Shown one piece after another: positions 44,703-57,845 of a stretch of 64,000 nt of DNA; the first letter of the stretch is position 1; each line of letters opens with the position of its first letter. Location: assembly GCA_963970005.1 (NCBI GenBank), contig CAXAMN010028983.1:177131-241130 (forward strand), read 5' to 3'. The stretch is from Durusdinium trenchii (lineage: Eukaryota > Sar > Dinophyceae > Suessiales > Symbiodiniaceae). The position numbers and the translations under genes were made by a program. The notes below the pieces were generated by a model. That model worked only from the letters and a program-made list of their open reading frames with translations, was not told the origin of the DNA and made no database searches.

Positions 44703-44787
44703 ATACTTCCAATGAATAATCACCGGATCCGGCACTTGAGAAGGGTAACCCTTCTCAGATGCCAGATCCAGTGATTATTGGAAGTAT
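44703..44787. repeat. Long near-perfect hairpin (about 40-bp arms, almost no loop)
   Basis: The left arm 44703-44746 and right arm 44747-44787 are reverse complements, apart from a 4-base bulge near the outer end and four mismatches. The two arms meet directly at GGGTAACCC. It could be a palindromic mobile-element relic or a transcribed hairpin. Confidence 0.9.
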
Positions 44788-45183
44788 GTCAGCATCCTGG
44801 AGTTCTTTTGGCCCATCGCTGCCACCCATGACCGCTGCCTTCGTCTTGCTCCTGCTCCTGGGAAGCCCGAAAGTTCCAGGTTTCAAGATGGTCGTTTCTG
44901 TGGAAGATGTGGAAGGACATGGAAGGATCTATCATCTTTTATGTACTTCAGTTCTTGTTGCGTCATGACTTGCACACGGTTCCGTACCACGACATACCAG
45001 AGTCTTTGTCGGGTATACCCCAGACATATCGCATCGCTTGGGTGTCACCCCAGCGGAGCGAGTTCCGGAGACGCTCCGCCGCCAACGCAGTGAAGTCCGC
45101 TCCGGAAGCGGCGACGGTGTCTTCGTTCCGAGTGGGACGGGCTGTTGTCCACCGGATCTCCAGGATGGTCTTTGAAGCCAAAG

Positions 45184-45274
45184 TATGGTTCATTAAGCAT
45201 ATGAGCTAGGATGGTTTCAACATGAAACTATCATTAGTTTACATACCAACATGAGCATATGGTTCATTAAGCAT
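45184..45274. repeat. 17-bp direct repeat
   Basis: TATGGTTCATTAAGCAT occurs at 45184-45200 and 45258-45274, 74 bp apart. Confidence 0.85.
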
Positions 45275-45539
45275 CATGTAAGCTGAAATTGCATATAATC
45301 AGCGTGCTCTTCCCGTGATAGTTAAGTTGTGCACACCCTTCCCATCCTTTCGGCTTAAAGGCAAACACCATGAATGACAAGACCAATCTACATAGCCGAA
45401 AACAAAAACACACCCAATTCTTTCACCAACCCACCTCCTCTTACACACTCTTACACTTAAAATTATACCCAACCTGGCACTCGCTCCTGTTCCTACCTAC
45501 CTGTTCCTACCCCTCGTCGCGCGCTGTTCCGACGCGGAG

Positions 45540-45609
45540 TCCAACCGCACGGCTCCCGCATCTTGGGCTTGGCGTCGGAGTCCACGGGTTCGAAGAACTT
45601 GGGACCACC
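45540..45609 (-). CDS. Candidate exon of an unidentified gene
   Basis: The exon begins after GCGCCAG|G and reads GGPKFFEPVDSDAKPKMREP, then CGW, with very GC-rich third positions. A neighbouring minus frame at 45050-45170 (NEDTVAASGADFTALAAERL) may be another exon, but it is less certain because the plus strand is open there too. Confidence 0.4.
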
Positions 45610-47734
45610 CTGGCGCGGGCGACGAAGAACGAAGAACGTACGTCCGACGTTTGGTTCGGGTGGGAGGGAGAGGAAACCAGGACGTCTTGCGAAAAGTGCA
45701 GAAAATGGATGGGAAATCCATGGACCATCACCCCGGATTGCTCTTGTCCTCTTGGAATTGGAAACAAAACACAATTTTGGGTTTCTAAAGCGTCCAGATC
45801 ATACGTGATCGCATACGGGGACTTCCACCATCAGCCCTGGATTCATTTTGCAATGAGCAAAAGTCCCTAGTCAGGGGTCGCAAAAATACAGAAGTGGATG
45901 GCATTGATGGCGGATGGTTGTTATATGTTGTTATAATAACCAAGTCCCTCAAGATCTCTCCCTCAGGCATTTTGCCCACCCAAAGGGCATTTCATTTGCG
46001 GTTGATAAAAGGAATACCAACACATGTGAACATATGGTTTTGGTGAAAGAGGCATTTAACCCTAAGGGGATTGGGATAGAATCAAGAAATCACAGCATGT
46101 CACTATGTCACAGTATATAGATGCATACCATGGCCTTTGTGCCAGGAGTTTGAGCTTCCAATCCAGTGGGAACTGTGCTTTTCGCAGCATCTGCTCAACC
46201 AGCCTGATGGGTCGCATCACAGGTCACCCAACCTTGGAATCCAAGTCACAAGGATTCGCTGGAAAATCCACCGGTCGGATGCGACCAGCGACTTGAACGA
46301 TTGGATGTCCATCGCCCGGCCAACACGGGTGCGGGTGTTCTGATTGCTGAAATGCTTCTCGGAGCATCCGAGCAGTGGAGGTCCTGACGTGGGAACCCTT
46401 GGTCCGGTCTTCAAACGCTTGGAGCCCGAGACATCCCTACACTCGACTCATCCTGACGCTAAAACTTAGGCCCGTGGACTTCCTCACTCCCGGCACAGTG
46501 GGTCTAATACGTTTCCTGAGGCTCTCTGATCTCTCTGGAGAGAGTAGTTCCTTCTGCACCGTGAGACAATAGCCTTCCTTGCCTTCGTGGTCTTCTTTCC
46601 AGGACTCCTTTTAGGGGCAGAAAAAGGCTGCCAGTGGCTTGCGTAGTCCAACTTCGTCATTCAGGCTTACTGAAATATAGTCGTCGAATAGCTAGCCGCC
46701 ACATCTGGTCACCAATGGAATGTGACCGAACTGCGTGTGTGGATCGATTCTGTCCTGCGTACATACTCACGTTCAGCTCCAACGGGTGGGATTCGGAAGG
46801 TCATGTCCAGGTCCTTGGGGTCCATCCGTCGGCGTCTTCCTCTGCACCAGCTGATTGATTGGCCCTCCAGGCAACCAAAGGCAAAAACCTTGCTTCCTTA
46901 AGTAGGGCTGGCCTCGGATACTGCTGGGAAAACTCATTGACTGGTCCTTGGAGGAACCAATGTGAAGGCTAAATGGAGGGTGTGTGGAGAAAGGGGGTCA
47001 GCAAAAATCGCCTGTACGAAGTTAGTGCATCAAAAATACCTTCCACGAAGCTCTGCGAAGGTTTCTGGGATTTCGTTGCAGTCAGTTCTGCTACTGGCCC
47101 ACCATTCCACGAACTGTCCACGAATAGCCTTGGGTTCTACGAATGTCCCGCGCCTTCCACGATGTTAGTAGAATAGGTTTTTGCAAAACCCTTTCTGTGC
47201 ACTACCCTTCCGTTTGCCTCTGACAATGGGATTCGAACTGCCTGCCTTGGCTGGAGACGAACAGAACTGCCTGCCTTGACCAGGTATTTGTTCATGCCAT
47301 CCACATGAAGAATCAAGAAAAGAAAACGAGCTTGACATGCAGTTCTCCCTCAGTCTCTCCCCGTGTTTCTCCAACCAAACGCACCGCGTTTCTCAGACTT
47401 GATTAGTGCGACTTGTCCCATCATTTCTTGGCTTCCCGTACCCATCCGGGCTTTGGCTGGATGCGAGCTGCTCGAAGGCTGAAGCATGCAGCGGAGCTTG
47501 ACATGACTCTTCTCACAGAACCGGCTCTTCTCACACAAACTATAAAACATGTCAGGAACAATCGATAGAGGTTCCATGAGGTTCCAATCATTTCGAAAAT
47601 CCTTCCATCCACGGCCTTTTCAAAAAAAACAAACTCCATCCGTCACCATCCGTCACCATCCGTCCCGTCACTCCACCTTCGGCCTTTCACGAGCGAAGAC
47701 GCCGTTTCCGCCGCCGCGGTGTTGGTGCCTGGCG

Positions 47735-48240
47735 TCCCTCGAAGGTGATCGGCATCCGAACGATGCCGTCCTGGCGCGAGAGTTGGTCGCGCGGGGCGGG
47801 TCGATGATGAGGTCCGAAGGGTGAGCGAAAGGCCAAAGGAAGGCCCAAAACGGTTTGGGTTTGAAAAATGGGGAGTTCCTCTCACATCAAGATGTGTGTA
47901 CAGACCCTTTTGGATGTTGCTCAGGTGCTCTTACAGAGGTGGTCTCTTGTTGTTCGGAATCAAGGATTGAAACTGTGAGCTGGGTTGAACAAAAGACCAC
48001 CGGCTGTATTTTAAGAGGGTGTTTTTCTTTTCTATCCAGGGTGCAAGTAAGAGAAGCATGAAAAGCAAGCTTCTCATCATGAGACTCTTCCAGTTGCAGT
48101 TGCTCATCCAACTGCCGCGCCACATGCTCGGTACTCACGTGCCACCCCAGAGGAAGGTTCTGGCCTCGGTGATTTCCAGTGGGGATGCCTGGCGAGGATG
48201 AAGCAAATGCTCCAAAAGCCGTGACCAGCGAGTTGGGTGG
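47735..48240 (-). CDS. Two candidate exons of an unidentified gene
   Basis: 48047-48225 reads ASSSPGIPTGNHRGQNLPLG, then STEHVARQLDEQLQLEES and ends near HASLT. 47735-47770 begins after GCGCCAG|G and reads DGIVRMPITFEG. Both are on the minus strand and protein-like. The first is long and free of low complexity. Confidence 0.4.
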
Positions 48241-48682
48241 ATGAACTTCACTCTTGTTGTCAATGTGAAAAAAACCTTAGAATCTAATGTGATCTATATA
48301 ATCAGGATGTCTTGAGTGATTGATGGTGACAAAAAACAACAAACATGTTGAATAGTAATATATAGTATATAAACTCTGTTGGTTCATGTTTGATGACATT
48401 CGGAAACCACAGGCGAGCAACAGTTAGGGGCAAGGATGCAACTCCAGTGGTGTGGAGGTTGATCCTCCCGCGAGCTTCAACTGTTCAGCCGTGTTTGACA
48501 TGCAGGCTGTCCCATGCCTGCTCGACGACGGTGCCGCAAGTCAAGACCGCCACCTTAGAGAAACGGATGGAAATTTGTCACAGTCAGGTTCTGGCAGCTA
48601 GTTTCTTCTTATTAGGCTTGGTTTCTTGACAAACACATGCAGTTCAAGGATTCTAAACAGTACATTGAATATAATATCCATT

Positions 48683-48711
48683 TGCGTGTGTGCGTGTGTG
48701 TGTGTGTGTGT
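48683..48711. repeat. (GT)n microsatellite
   Basis: A TG tract with two C interruptions at its start. Confidence 0.95.
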
Positions 48712-50129
48712 CAGAATAAAGGGACGTCTCAAATGCAAACGACCAAGCAAATCAAGCCATTGGTTAGGGCAAACCCGTCATTTTGAAAAAGACCAACTGA
48801 AAAGGGTTAGTTTGCAGGTTTGGCTGAAGCTCCTAGAGTTTAGGAGTTGCTGAGTTACTTCAGCTGCTGTGATAGATTAAAAGAGGGGTCATACAATTAT
48901 ACTACAAACAGCTGTGAACGAAACTACCGGGACTTGATAATCTCATACTTGAAAACACTTGCAGTTTGCCGTGGGAGGTATACAAACATCAAACGGATTG
49001 AACAAAAAGTACAATCACCTGATCAGGATCCCTTCTCTAATATGTGCTCCTGATCTGGATCTTGCATATTTAATTGCATCGATTTACAAACTGTTGTGTA
49101 TCCCAGGGTGCTCTTATGTGCTCTTGTTTACAAATTGATTACATAATTCCTTCAGCAGCACCACAGTGGGAGTTGCTCCTGTCAACGAGCCAACAGTCCG
49201 GCCTCTTCGCTATCCAAGGACACCTTGGCGCGGAACCGCGATCGGGGGCCGCCGGGGCGGGTGCAAGGTGATCCGACGGCGCACCCCACAGTGAACTCAG
49301 GCTAAGAGGAGCACTGAGCACCCAAGCATCGGAGCTTGCGTTGCCCATCTCTCAAAATAGAAAGCCAAAAGAACGAACTTCTAGAGTGAGTAGACAAGCT
49401 TCCCAAATCCAAGGGGATTCTGACGTCCAGCGCTCTTTTTGGAGGCTTCGATCTCCGAAAATCCCTCAAGGACTTCCACTAGCAAGGGTTACCAAAAACG
49501 CGAGTTTGGGGAGTGCATCAAACATGACTAATCCCAGCCACCAAGTTCGGTTATTATGACTTGTCCAATGAGCGTGACAGCCCAATGATCCTTTGGCCTC
49601 CTGGCTTTGAGACAGACTTTGAAGGTCAAGAAAAATAAGAAAAATAGCTCAACATAGTTTGTTGAAGGAAAGAACCACTCGGTAGACTCGGTATGGATGT
49701 CCAACTGGATCAGAATCCATCGCCCAAAATTTTGAGGTGTTTTGAGGCTTCAAAAACTCAGCGTGACAGACGAGACGCGGCATACAAGGCGTGACTCTCT
49801 TCACGAGTCACCGGCCAATGGCTGAGTCACTGGCCTCTCCTTTAAGATACCACATCCGTCACACCCCCCCGGACTGTGGGGTCGACGATGGGGTCTCTTG
49901 TTAGCCCTTGGTACTTCCCTGGTGTCTGAGACTTGGCAAACACACAATACACTGAACATGCTAGCCCTTCGATCCGCTCATTTCTCACGCTCCGTCGCGA
50001 CACAAAAAAAGAGAACCGTGTTTGTGGTTATCCCTTGAATTGAGTGGGTGACCCTCCTACTGTCACCTATCAGTAGTCTTTCACAGGGCGTCCCCTTGAT
50101 TATATCTATATAGTCACTACAGCAAGATC

Positions 50130-50760
50130 TGAAACACGTGGCGCCCGCAGCTGCCCTGAGGCCCTGCGGCCCCTGAGCTCTCCGACCCCCTTCCGCACCA
50201 CGATATCACCCTTCGAAGAGCCACTCGAGAAGACCACCTGACCCCACGCGCGCGCGGTGTGGGGCCGTTGGACTTGTCTGAGACGAGGGTGACGTCCTCG
50301 TGGTGTGGCTGATTCAGGCGTCCTCTCAATGTGATGCCACATATAGTCACAGGAAGTTGAATGCATTTGAGCCAGTTTGGAAATGTTTGGAATCTTAGCA
50401 GTGTGGCATGGCTGTGACGCGTTCTTCGCAAGATTGAGGGCGTTGGAAGCATGAGACCTGGGTGTCTCTAACCCGCCTTGGCCGCCTGTGAAGGATGTGC
50501 AAGGGAGACGTTGTTCAGGTTTTCACAGGTACATGGCATGATGCATTTAATGGACGTCCATGTTTTCATGTTTGTCAAGCTTAAGCCGCATTATGTCACT
50601 CAGTCCATAACCTGAATGCAGTTGATTGCTCCTTGTGCCATGAACTCAAAAACATATACGTAACTTTCTCAAACTTCTTCAAGGTATTCTCTTCGAAGCT
50701 AGCAGGCCATCGACTGGGGTACGTGAAGACCTCGGTCCATGGTACGGTCTGAGAGCCCTG
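50130..50760 (-). CDS. Two candidate exons of an unidentified gene
   Basis: About 50670-50735 begins after GACCGAG|G and reads VFTYPSRWPASFEENTLKKF. 50150-50237 begins after GGGTCAG|G and reads VVFSSGSSKGDIVVRKGVGE followed by an Arg-rich tail. Both conform to the AG|G rule. No family recognised. Confidence 0.4.
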
Positions 50761-51639
50761 AGACCGTGGTCATTCTTTAGGTTTGTGCCTTCAACGTTGC
50801 CAGAAGAGAGATGTTTTTGTGCATGGCAACTGGTTCAACTGCAACCCAACGTTGCAACAGGGCCAAAACAAACACCCAACACGACTGGGCACCAATAACA
50901 TCAAATAACTATAACTATCCCCCCAAAAAAAGGCGTACAAGTGTTTTTTGTTCATGTTGGGATATTCGCCTATATATGTTTGAAACCATGGACCATATCC
51001 ATCTTTCACCTGAGCAAAATACACCGGGTGTCCTGTGGTCCGAACACCTGCTCAACCAATCATCACGAGATCCATGCAGGGAAGATCGGCCTGCCATTTG
51101 GGTGATTTCACCTGTCGATGAGACACGTGGATGGATGCTGGTGGGTCTGGTGGGGTACTGAGCTTAAGCCTGTTGTGCTGTCGATGGAGCAAGCTGAGCA
51201 AACCCTCAAGTATCTGCCACCAATAGTATGTAATTGGTGCAATATTTGCATGCTGAACTTCACATTTGCTGGTTTAGAACAAAAACCTCAACTTGTTCAT
51301 GAACACCTCACAAATAATGATGTTTCTGGCCTGCTCTCCAACTATGCGATTCATCTCACAGGGTTTGCGAGTCACTCCCACCCCCGTGGGAGGTTGCTGT
51401 CAAACACTGTCCGTTTTTTCCGCACTTGCAAGGACAAACCATAATCATCCTTGTCCTAATGTTGTTCATCCTCCAGTGTCGACTCTGGTGCAAACTCCAA
51501 AGCTATAGGTGACTAGGTGACCTGGCCACGTCGTTAGCTACCGGTTAAGCACCAGGTCCAAAAAAGATCATACACATGCCCCGTCGTTGACCAGTGCTAC
51601 TACGAACTAACAGCACCTTGCATGGATCACGGCTCTCCG

Positions 51640-52680
51640 TGCCTTCTCCAGGTAGAGCGGCCCGCCCACCGCTTGCGCGTCCACCGTAGCCCATCCACGT
51701 GGCTGGGCGAAGGAGCCCGAAATCGAACCAATGGATACCAGGCAAAGGGAGGTGGAGCGAACCCCCCAAAAAATGGATCAAATCAAACCCAAGTTGAACT
51801 TGATTTGTGTGATACCGGCAGGCCACCTGTAGATGCTTGATGATTTGGCCCTGGGTTTCCCAAAACAATTGGACAAACCAATTACCTGAAACACGCTTCT
51901 TCGGACTACTTTGTTCAAGCCCACCGCATGGCCGCCAACGCCTCGGTAGAGGTTAAAACCACCGCAGGTTCTACGGGTATGTTTGACACATGCCCCGGCT
52001 GCTAACTGAGCTTGAAAGACTCCCAAACACCGGATACGCACCCGGACCTGCAACTGCAATCTTGATCTGGCTCTTCAGAGAACACAAGAAGTCTCATCTC
52101 ATACGCGGTTGCAAATGCAAAGGAAGACTCGTCGTGTTGGAAAACGACCTGAGAGACTTTCCCCGTTTGTGTCACCGCAAAGGCCCAATGATTTCGACAG
52201 AATACATGGTTCCTTGATTTGGCTAGCTCTGGGTAAACAAACGCAATGCTCTTCATCAGGTGCTAAAGAATAATCCTCAAGATTCTGGTCCAACTCAAAT
52301 GAAGGGACTTGGAGGACTGATGTCTTCTTTCATCGTTCGAAGAAAAACAAATGAGCAATGGTGTTTGCACGGCTCACCCCAGACATGTTGACAAAGGGAC
52401 CTCCAGATTGCAGCAATGCCCTTCTTTACGCTAGCATGGATTTGCAGAACCAGGAAATGACACAAATATTCACCAGAATCAGGGATTCGTCCATAGGGAA
52501 AGTAAACACAAAACCAAGCATGCCTAAGCAAAACCAAAGCTTGCTGGCACACCGGCCCTCGGGTCGCTGAGCCATGCGCCTGCACGGGCATGCGTTGGAG
52601 CCCTTGAGCAGGCCCGGTCACGAAGACCTGCACCGTTCGTATGCCGTCGGCGATCGCACGCGTCCCATGGCGTCGAAGGT
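51640..52680 (-). CDS. Cluster of candidate exons of an unidentified gene
   Basis: 52600-52680 contains AIADGIRTVQVFVTGPAQG with an internal AG|G. 51900-52055 contains GFNLYRGVGGHAVGLNKVV after TTGCAG|G. 51640-51730 contains ATVDAQAVGGPLYLEKARRA. All are GC3-rich minus-strand frames. Reading frames between them were not joined, and overlapping frames are also open, so the borders are weak. Confidence 0.35.
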
Positions 52681-53487
52681 ATCTATCAGTTTGGCTGATC
52701 CATCTCCAAAGAGAAGATAGGACTGGACTGGTACTGTGGATTGCTCACTGACCATGGAACAAACATGAACAAACACACCCTCAGCATGATCTCTCCAGTA
52801 TCTATGTTCCAAGGACGCTACTAAGGGCTCCTGGCATCGCTACTAGGAGCATTCTTACCATACTAGTTTCACCAAAGACTCCAAAACATCCGTGTGAGAT
52901 TTTCCATCAGGCCTCCAAAGGCCCAGCCTGCAGCACCTCAGGTCGTCCGGGCGCTGCGAAGCGCCGGCTCTCAGAGTCGCAGGATGAAGAGATCAGCCAA
53001 CGAGGATCTCTCTGGGGATATTATTTGAAACATGATCTCTTCAGTATGATCCCTCATTTCGTTATTTCATGATGTTCTGTATTGCTTCTTTATTTATGTA
53101 GTATGTATTTATGTTGTTTATGTCTTTAATCAGCAGTACTGGTGTCTGTGTCCTTTTCTGGTTGGGTTGGTCCATTTGTTGGGGTGTCAACGCCTGCAAC
53201 GTTCAACACCTTCCAATGTTGGCTTTGGGTGCAAAGGGGAGATGCCCAAACGGGCTGCACCAAGATCAACATTTGGCACTACATTATGTCCCTTAACTAT
53301 ATGTGGTGGTGGAGTTCTTGCCCCGACAGCAGGATCCATTGGTCCACGGGTACAAGCCAAGCCACTACGAGCTCACCCATTTCCAATGTTTTAAGGATGT
53401 TCTGAAAGGTCAAAGACCTTTTTTGCGTCAACTAAAGAAAGCTGCCCGCAGGCAGCTCTGAAGTCCTTTGGAGACCTACTCATGTGT

Positions 53488-53990
53488 TTATCCTCCACGG
53501 GCGAGGTAATTGATCCAAGTACCGAGATGTCCTGAGTAAGTAGTGTGCAACGAGGGGATGTTCAACAATCTCAAGAAAGTATCTCTCTTGTCCAGAATGC
53601 CTCGGATCTCTTCTGCGTGTAAACACGCCGCATCCGGCTCGTGACGGCGATCTTCCAAGGCCCTGGCATACTGGCCATAAGGCACCTTGTGGAAGGCCCA
53701 CTTGGGCGAGCTTGCGGGACATCCCAGTGTGTTAGATGAGGAAACGGAGAGGTGAAACAAATGTCGACAAATCGGAAAATCCGGGCAACGACGTCCCGAG
53801 TTGGAAACTCTCAAGACTGTGATCTGGCATGAGTTCCATGTCACGTCGTCAACTACTCATACATACTTGCGCCAAAAAACACTGGCGGCCTTCAGCTCAT
53901 CAGATCCATACGGTCCAGCCAATTCAGGCAAGGCATCGGAGTGCAGGCTCATCAAACGCTGAAACAAACCTGGAACAGTTCTTACATTGG
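53488..53990 (-). CDS. Two candidate exons of an unidentified gene
   Basis: 53857-53980 reads LFQRLMSLHSDALPELAG, then SDELKAASVFWRKY. 53545-53715 reads SPKWAFHKVPYGQYARALED, then ACLHAEEIRGILDKRDTFLR. These are the two most convincing protein-like frames in this region, with mixed charge, no low complexity and longer than most exons. No family recognised. Confidence 0.5.
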
Positions 53991-54189
53991 ATAGAGGCAG
54001 AAGAGTAAAAGCCTCACGCATGCAACAAAGAAAACATGGAACACACGGAACACATGGTGCAAGTTCACCAAGACCCATCAAACAAACCACTCAAAGATTG
54101 CCAAACCTGCAAAGTACACAAAGGCATCAGGTGTTGGTCATCTACGCCGTGGTTCCGATGTCCACCCGTTGAATTCTGATCTGAGTTCC

Positions 54190-54897
54190 CTGACACGGGA
54201 TATCTCCTCGCTGGTCAGGAGGAACTGCTCTCGGATAATGACCTCCCCTCTATCTCTGCAGCAATTCCTGCAGGAACTCCAGCGCAATACGAAGCTCGGA
54301 GGAGTTGGAACACAGTACAGTACAGCCTGAAAAGAAGGCGGAGAGAGTGGAACACAAAGCGCTTGGAGATCCGTTTTGGAGGTGGTGTCTTGGAGTTTAT
54401 GTTTTTGTTTGTTTGCTTTGGTGAGTCCAAGTGGCTCCAGTGTGTGTGTGTGTAGGAAATACAAAACGTACTTTGGCAGACACCACCACCACCACCACCA
54501 ACAACAACAACAACGTACAAACAAAAACTGGAGCCCCGTTAACACATGTTCTTACTTTCTATGATTCTGCCAACAACAAACAGCAGCAGCTGCTATACTA
54601 TAGCAACAGTTTCAGCTTCAGGTTCCGTCAACATCAAGTTTGAACTGTAGTGCTGCAAAAAAGAATGGATTATGAATCATTTTGTTTGATTCTATGTGTT
54701 AAACAAAAAATAAACACACCCGCATAGCGTCCCGCTCTCTATTTTTTTCGGGGGGACGGATGCACCAGAAAGACCCTCTGCCTTGAATGATGTGGTTGTT
54801 CCCTGCCCGACCGCCCCGGTCCGCGTCGGTCGTCCTCCACCAGGTCCCTCGTTGGGATCTCGGCACGATCTCGGTCCGGCCCATCTCGGGGATGAAC
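54190..54897 (-). CDS. Two candidate exons of an unidentified gene
   Basis: One exon begins at 54897 after CTGGAG|G and reads FIPEMGRTEIVP before the frame loses character. The other, 54190-54242, begins after GGGGAG|G and reads VIIREQFLLTSEEISRVR. Between them lie a (CAC)n(CAA)n microsatellite and non-coding sequence. The shared AG|G borders and co-orientation suggest the same transcript as the neighbouring islands. Confidence 0.4.
54481..54514. repeat. (CAC)n(CAA)n compound microsatellite
   Basis: Six CAC followed by five CAA/ACA units. Confidence 0.95.
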
Positions 54898-55578
54898 CTC
54901 CAGTCGAGAAGAGTTGAGGGAGGAGGAAAGAGGAGGAACACAGGCTGAACGCCAAGTAAGCAGGACACAAGTTTGGGATCAACACAAATCACCTACAGAA
55001 GGCTCCATTTTTGGGCGAGTAGTAGACACCCTTGAGGGACACCCTTGAGGGTCCTGGAAAGGGCTGAAAGTTAGCAAATGATTTGGCTTGCTGCCTCATT
55101 TCTTGTGTTTGGGTGCCAAATCGGTGGCTGAATCCCTGCAATCCAGGACGACCCAAACCACTATGAGCAGGTACAAAATGCTTGAGCTAGGTGGATGGTC
55201 AAACAAACAACCTGAGAAGGTACTCGGATATACTAGGGTCATCCACCCATGCATTTATGCATTCATGTATATTATATATATGTACATTATCACGTATTTT
55301 GTGTATATTATATAGGATCCCACATGACATGTTAAGCATCCACATATATGGTGCGTCATATGGTACCAAGATCCCAGATGGGGTCCCGTTCGAGACAGAA
55401 AATTATACCAGCATAGACCCCAAACAGCTTCAAAACGATTCGCTTAGACCAATATTAGTCAAAAATCGATATCGATTTCTTGGCACGCCCTCTGCTTCAT
55501 CAATGAATTTTTGTCGGCATTGACATCGCTATTTGTTCGGCCACACTCCTCTCCAGTAAACCGGGCCACAGAGACCAG

Positions 55579-55786
55579 CCACAGAGTTCAGGGGCGCGGC
55601 CAAGACAAGGACAAGAGGAGGACAGCCAAGACAAGGACAAGAGGAGGACAAGGCCTGGACACAGAGCCCAACCACAGAGGACAAGAGGAGGACAAGGCCT
55701 GGACACAGAGCCCAGCCACAGAGCCCAGCCACAGAGGACAAGGCCTGGACACAGAGCCCGAGCCACAGAGTTCAGGGGCGCGGCCA
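55579..55786. repeat. Minisatellite with flanking direct repeats
   Basis: Units built from GACAAGAGGAG, GACAAGGCCTGGACACAGAG and CCCAGCCACAGAG are permuted over about 160 bp. Identical 24-bp copies containing GTTCAGGGGCGCGG stand at both ends (55579-55602 and 55763-55786). Confidence 0.9.
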
Positions 55787-56251
55787 GTGAGTGTGGCCAG
55801 CTCTTTTTTTCTAAGATAGAACCCCAACAGTAAACTGTTTAGGGGAAAAACAATAAATACATAAATGACAATCATAAACACAACCCATGCAGAGGTGAGA
55901 ACCGATGGGCTTATAGTGAAGTGCTTCTACCCCCCCGGTGATTTGATGGCCTTTGTTTTGCTCAGCCGATAGTTCCAGCAATATTATCCACTATTTGGTT
56001 TTTGGGATATGGAACATTGGGGAACAACTGGAGTGAAGCAAGAACTTCTGCGATGTGCAAAGCTGCTTCGATTGGGGGAATCAGCCGGAAGGACTCAGTG
56101 AAGGTTCCCTCGAGTCTGGAGACTTGAGACCTAAAATGATTCCAAATGGGCGTGGAAGACCCTCCAAACATGCCCCCAGACACGCCCGCCTGCCCGCATT
56201 GGAGGCCTGCCCCTTCTGCGCACCCTTGCCCTTTCGGTCACGCCCTGGCGA

Positions 56252-56581
56252 TCAAAGTTTGGACATCTGCCTGAAATGGATCACATTCCTATGCTTGCAG
56301 TGCGTTGGTGAAATAGAGCTGAAGGATGCACAGACTACAGTCAGCAGTCCAAAGTCCCCCAAAACCTGTAGATTCTTGCTGAGGTTTTCCAGGACCCAAA
56401 TGTGTGGATGAACAACCTTGCATTCGAGTGTTTCCATGTGTTTGCTAAATCGATGCCACGTTGGACAAAAAAGGATGTGTCCCCTAGACTTCCAGTGCTT
56501 TGAACGGCCTCGGACTCTATCCCGATCTGCATCATCATCTGGCCTCATCGCAAAACACACAGCATAATTGATCCAACCCAT
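56252..56581 (-). CDS. Protein-like minus-strand frame, unidentified
   Basis: The frame of 109 codons contains RPDDDADRDRVRGRSKHWKS, FCPTWHRFSKHMETLECKV and IWVLENLSKNLQVLGDFGLL. A second minus frame at 55962-56183 (LEGTFTESFRLIPPIEAALH) lies just downstream. Plus-strand frames are also open, so neither strand is certain. No family recognised. Confidence 0.3.
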   Translation of the reverse strand: MGWINYAVCFAMRPDDDADRDRVRGRSKHWKSRGHILFCPTWHRFSKHMETLECKVVHPHIWVLENLSKNLQVLGDFGLLTVVCASFSSISPTHCKHRNVIHFRQMSKL

Positions 56582-57782
56582 GCCTGGAAAGACAATGAAA
56601 GAAGTGAACCATTCAAAGCCATCATATGAGTAATTAGATCATGTGCCGACACGACCGGAAGACTGAACCACTTGAGACGCAGAAAAAAGACTAAAAGTGA
56701 AACCGGACCCACCAACTTGCCAGGGTAGGCCGCTAGAGGTAGGTAGCTAGTAGTAACAAGTGCCACGCTACTAGGAACAAGTGCCTTACTAGTAGTAACA
56801 AGGTAAGCTACTAAGAAACATCACTGCACCTTTGGGGCCGGACCTGTTGGGCCTCTTTGGACCCTAAGGTCCGGTCCCTCCAGCGTCACGCGGCAGCCAC
56901 GTTCACGCGCCGGCTCGGCCCCCCGGGCGCGGCGGAAGGACCTCGAGGCGAGACGGGAGCTGTGGCGGATGGTCCGCAATGGAGCTTGAAGAGTAGCCTG
57001 CTATCTGTCAGCTCATGATTGTTGATGAGCTACTTTGATATCATCGTTTTTGAAGCTGAAGGTTCAAGGAACGTCCGCCAAGGCTGTGTCTCCCTCAATG
57101 CAAAGGCAAAGGTGTTCTACTTCTTGTTGTAGCTCAGGTATGGAAAAGACATCCTTTGTGTGTGTCTTTATGTAGTCGATCGGGAGTGTGATTCAAAGAA
57201 TAGCCGGGACCACCAAGTTCCACCTGCCAAGCACCATGTTCCACACCAGTTGATTGGAACTTTGATGACCATAGCAACGGCACTTACCCGGCTGAAAACT
57301 CACATGGACCCCTGAAAACCACTCGTTTTGTAGAGGAAAACAGTCCGACTCAGGGGTGCCATTCTCAGGGTCCATATTAGTTTTGGGGAGTGTACAAACA
57401 AAATGAAATCTATCAGTGTCGAGCTCTACTCTACTGTGAGATACATGCTACAACCAAACCCCATCCTTTTGAGGTGGTACAATGATCTCTGATCGAAAGG
57501 CCGCTTTCCCGAACACGCATTCGGCTCATTCGGCTCCACATGATCATGATACATACATCCTGACAATCAAAAAACGTTCACAACATCCACATCCACATTC
57601 CAAGCCGGTATCCATCTTGCAGTTCGTGGTGTGGGATGGTGTGGATGTTTTTCTTGAGCTGACTCGAGGGTCAAAGAGTGACGTTGGGGCCACCGTCGTC
57701 TCCGTCCTCCGACGCCCAAACGCCCAAACCACCGCACGCTTCCGGAACGGAACGGGCCCGGTTGGTTGGTTGGTTCTCGAGT

Positions 57783-57845
57783 GTCCGGGCAGATCAGGAA
57801 CTTCAGGTTCGCCACCTCAATGGGCTTCTCGATGGGCATCATCAC
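57783..57845 (-). CDS. Candidate exon of an unidentified gene
   Basis: The exon begins after CCGCAG|G and reads VMMPIEKPIEVANLKFLICP, with strongly GC-biased third positions. The frame is open upstream too (LLAENEPQ), so the start could be earlier. No family recognised. Confidence 0.45.

Noticed and set aside
47215..47245. tRNA T-arm-like GATTCGAAC
   Set aside because: The flanking bases do not form a 5-bp T-stem, and no A box or acceptor stem is found at the right distance.
52600..52680. Possible ribosomal protein S11 exon (GIRTVQVFVTGPAQG)
   Set aside because: The first part resembles S11, but the following residues and the next island do not continue the family pattern, so no name was given.
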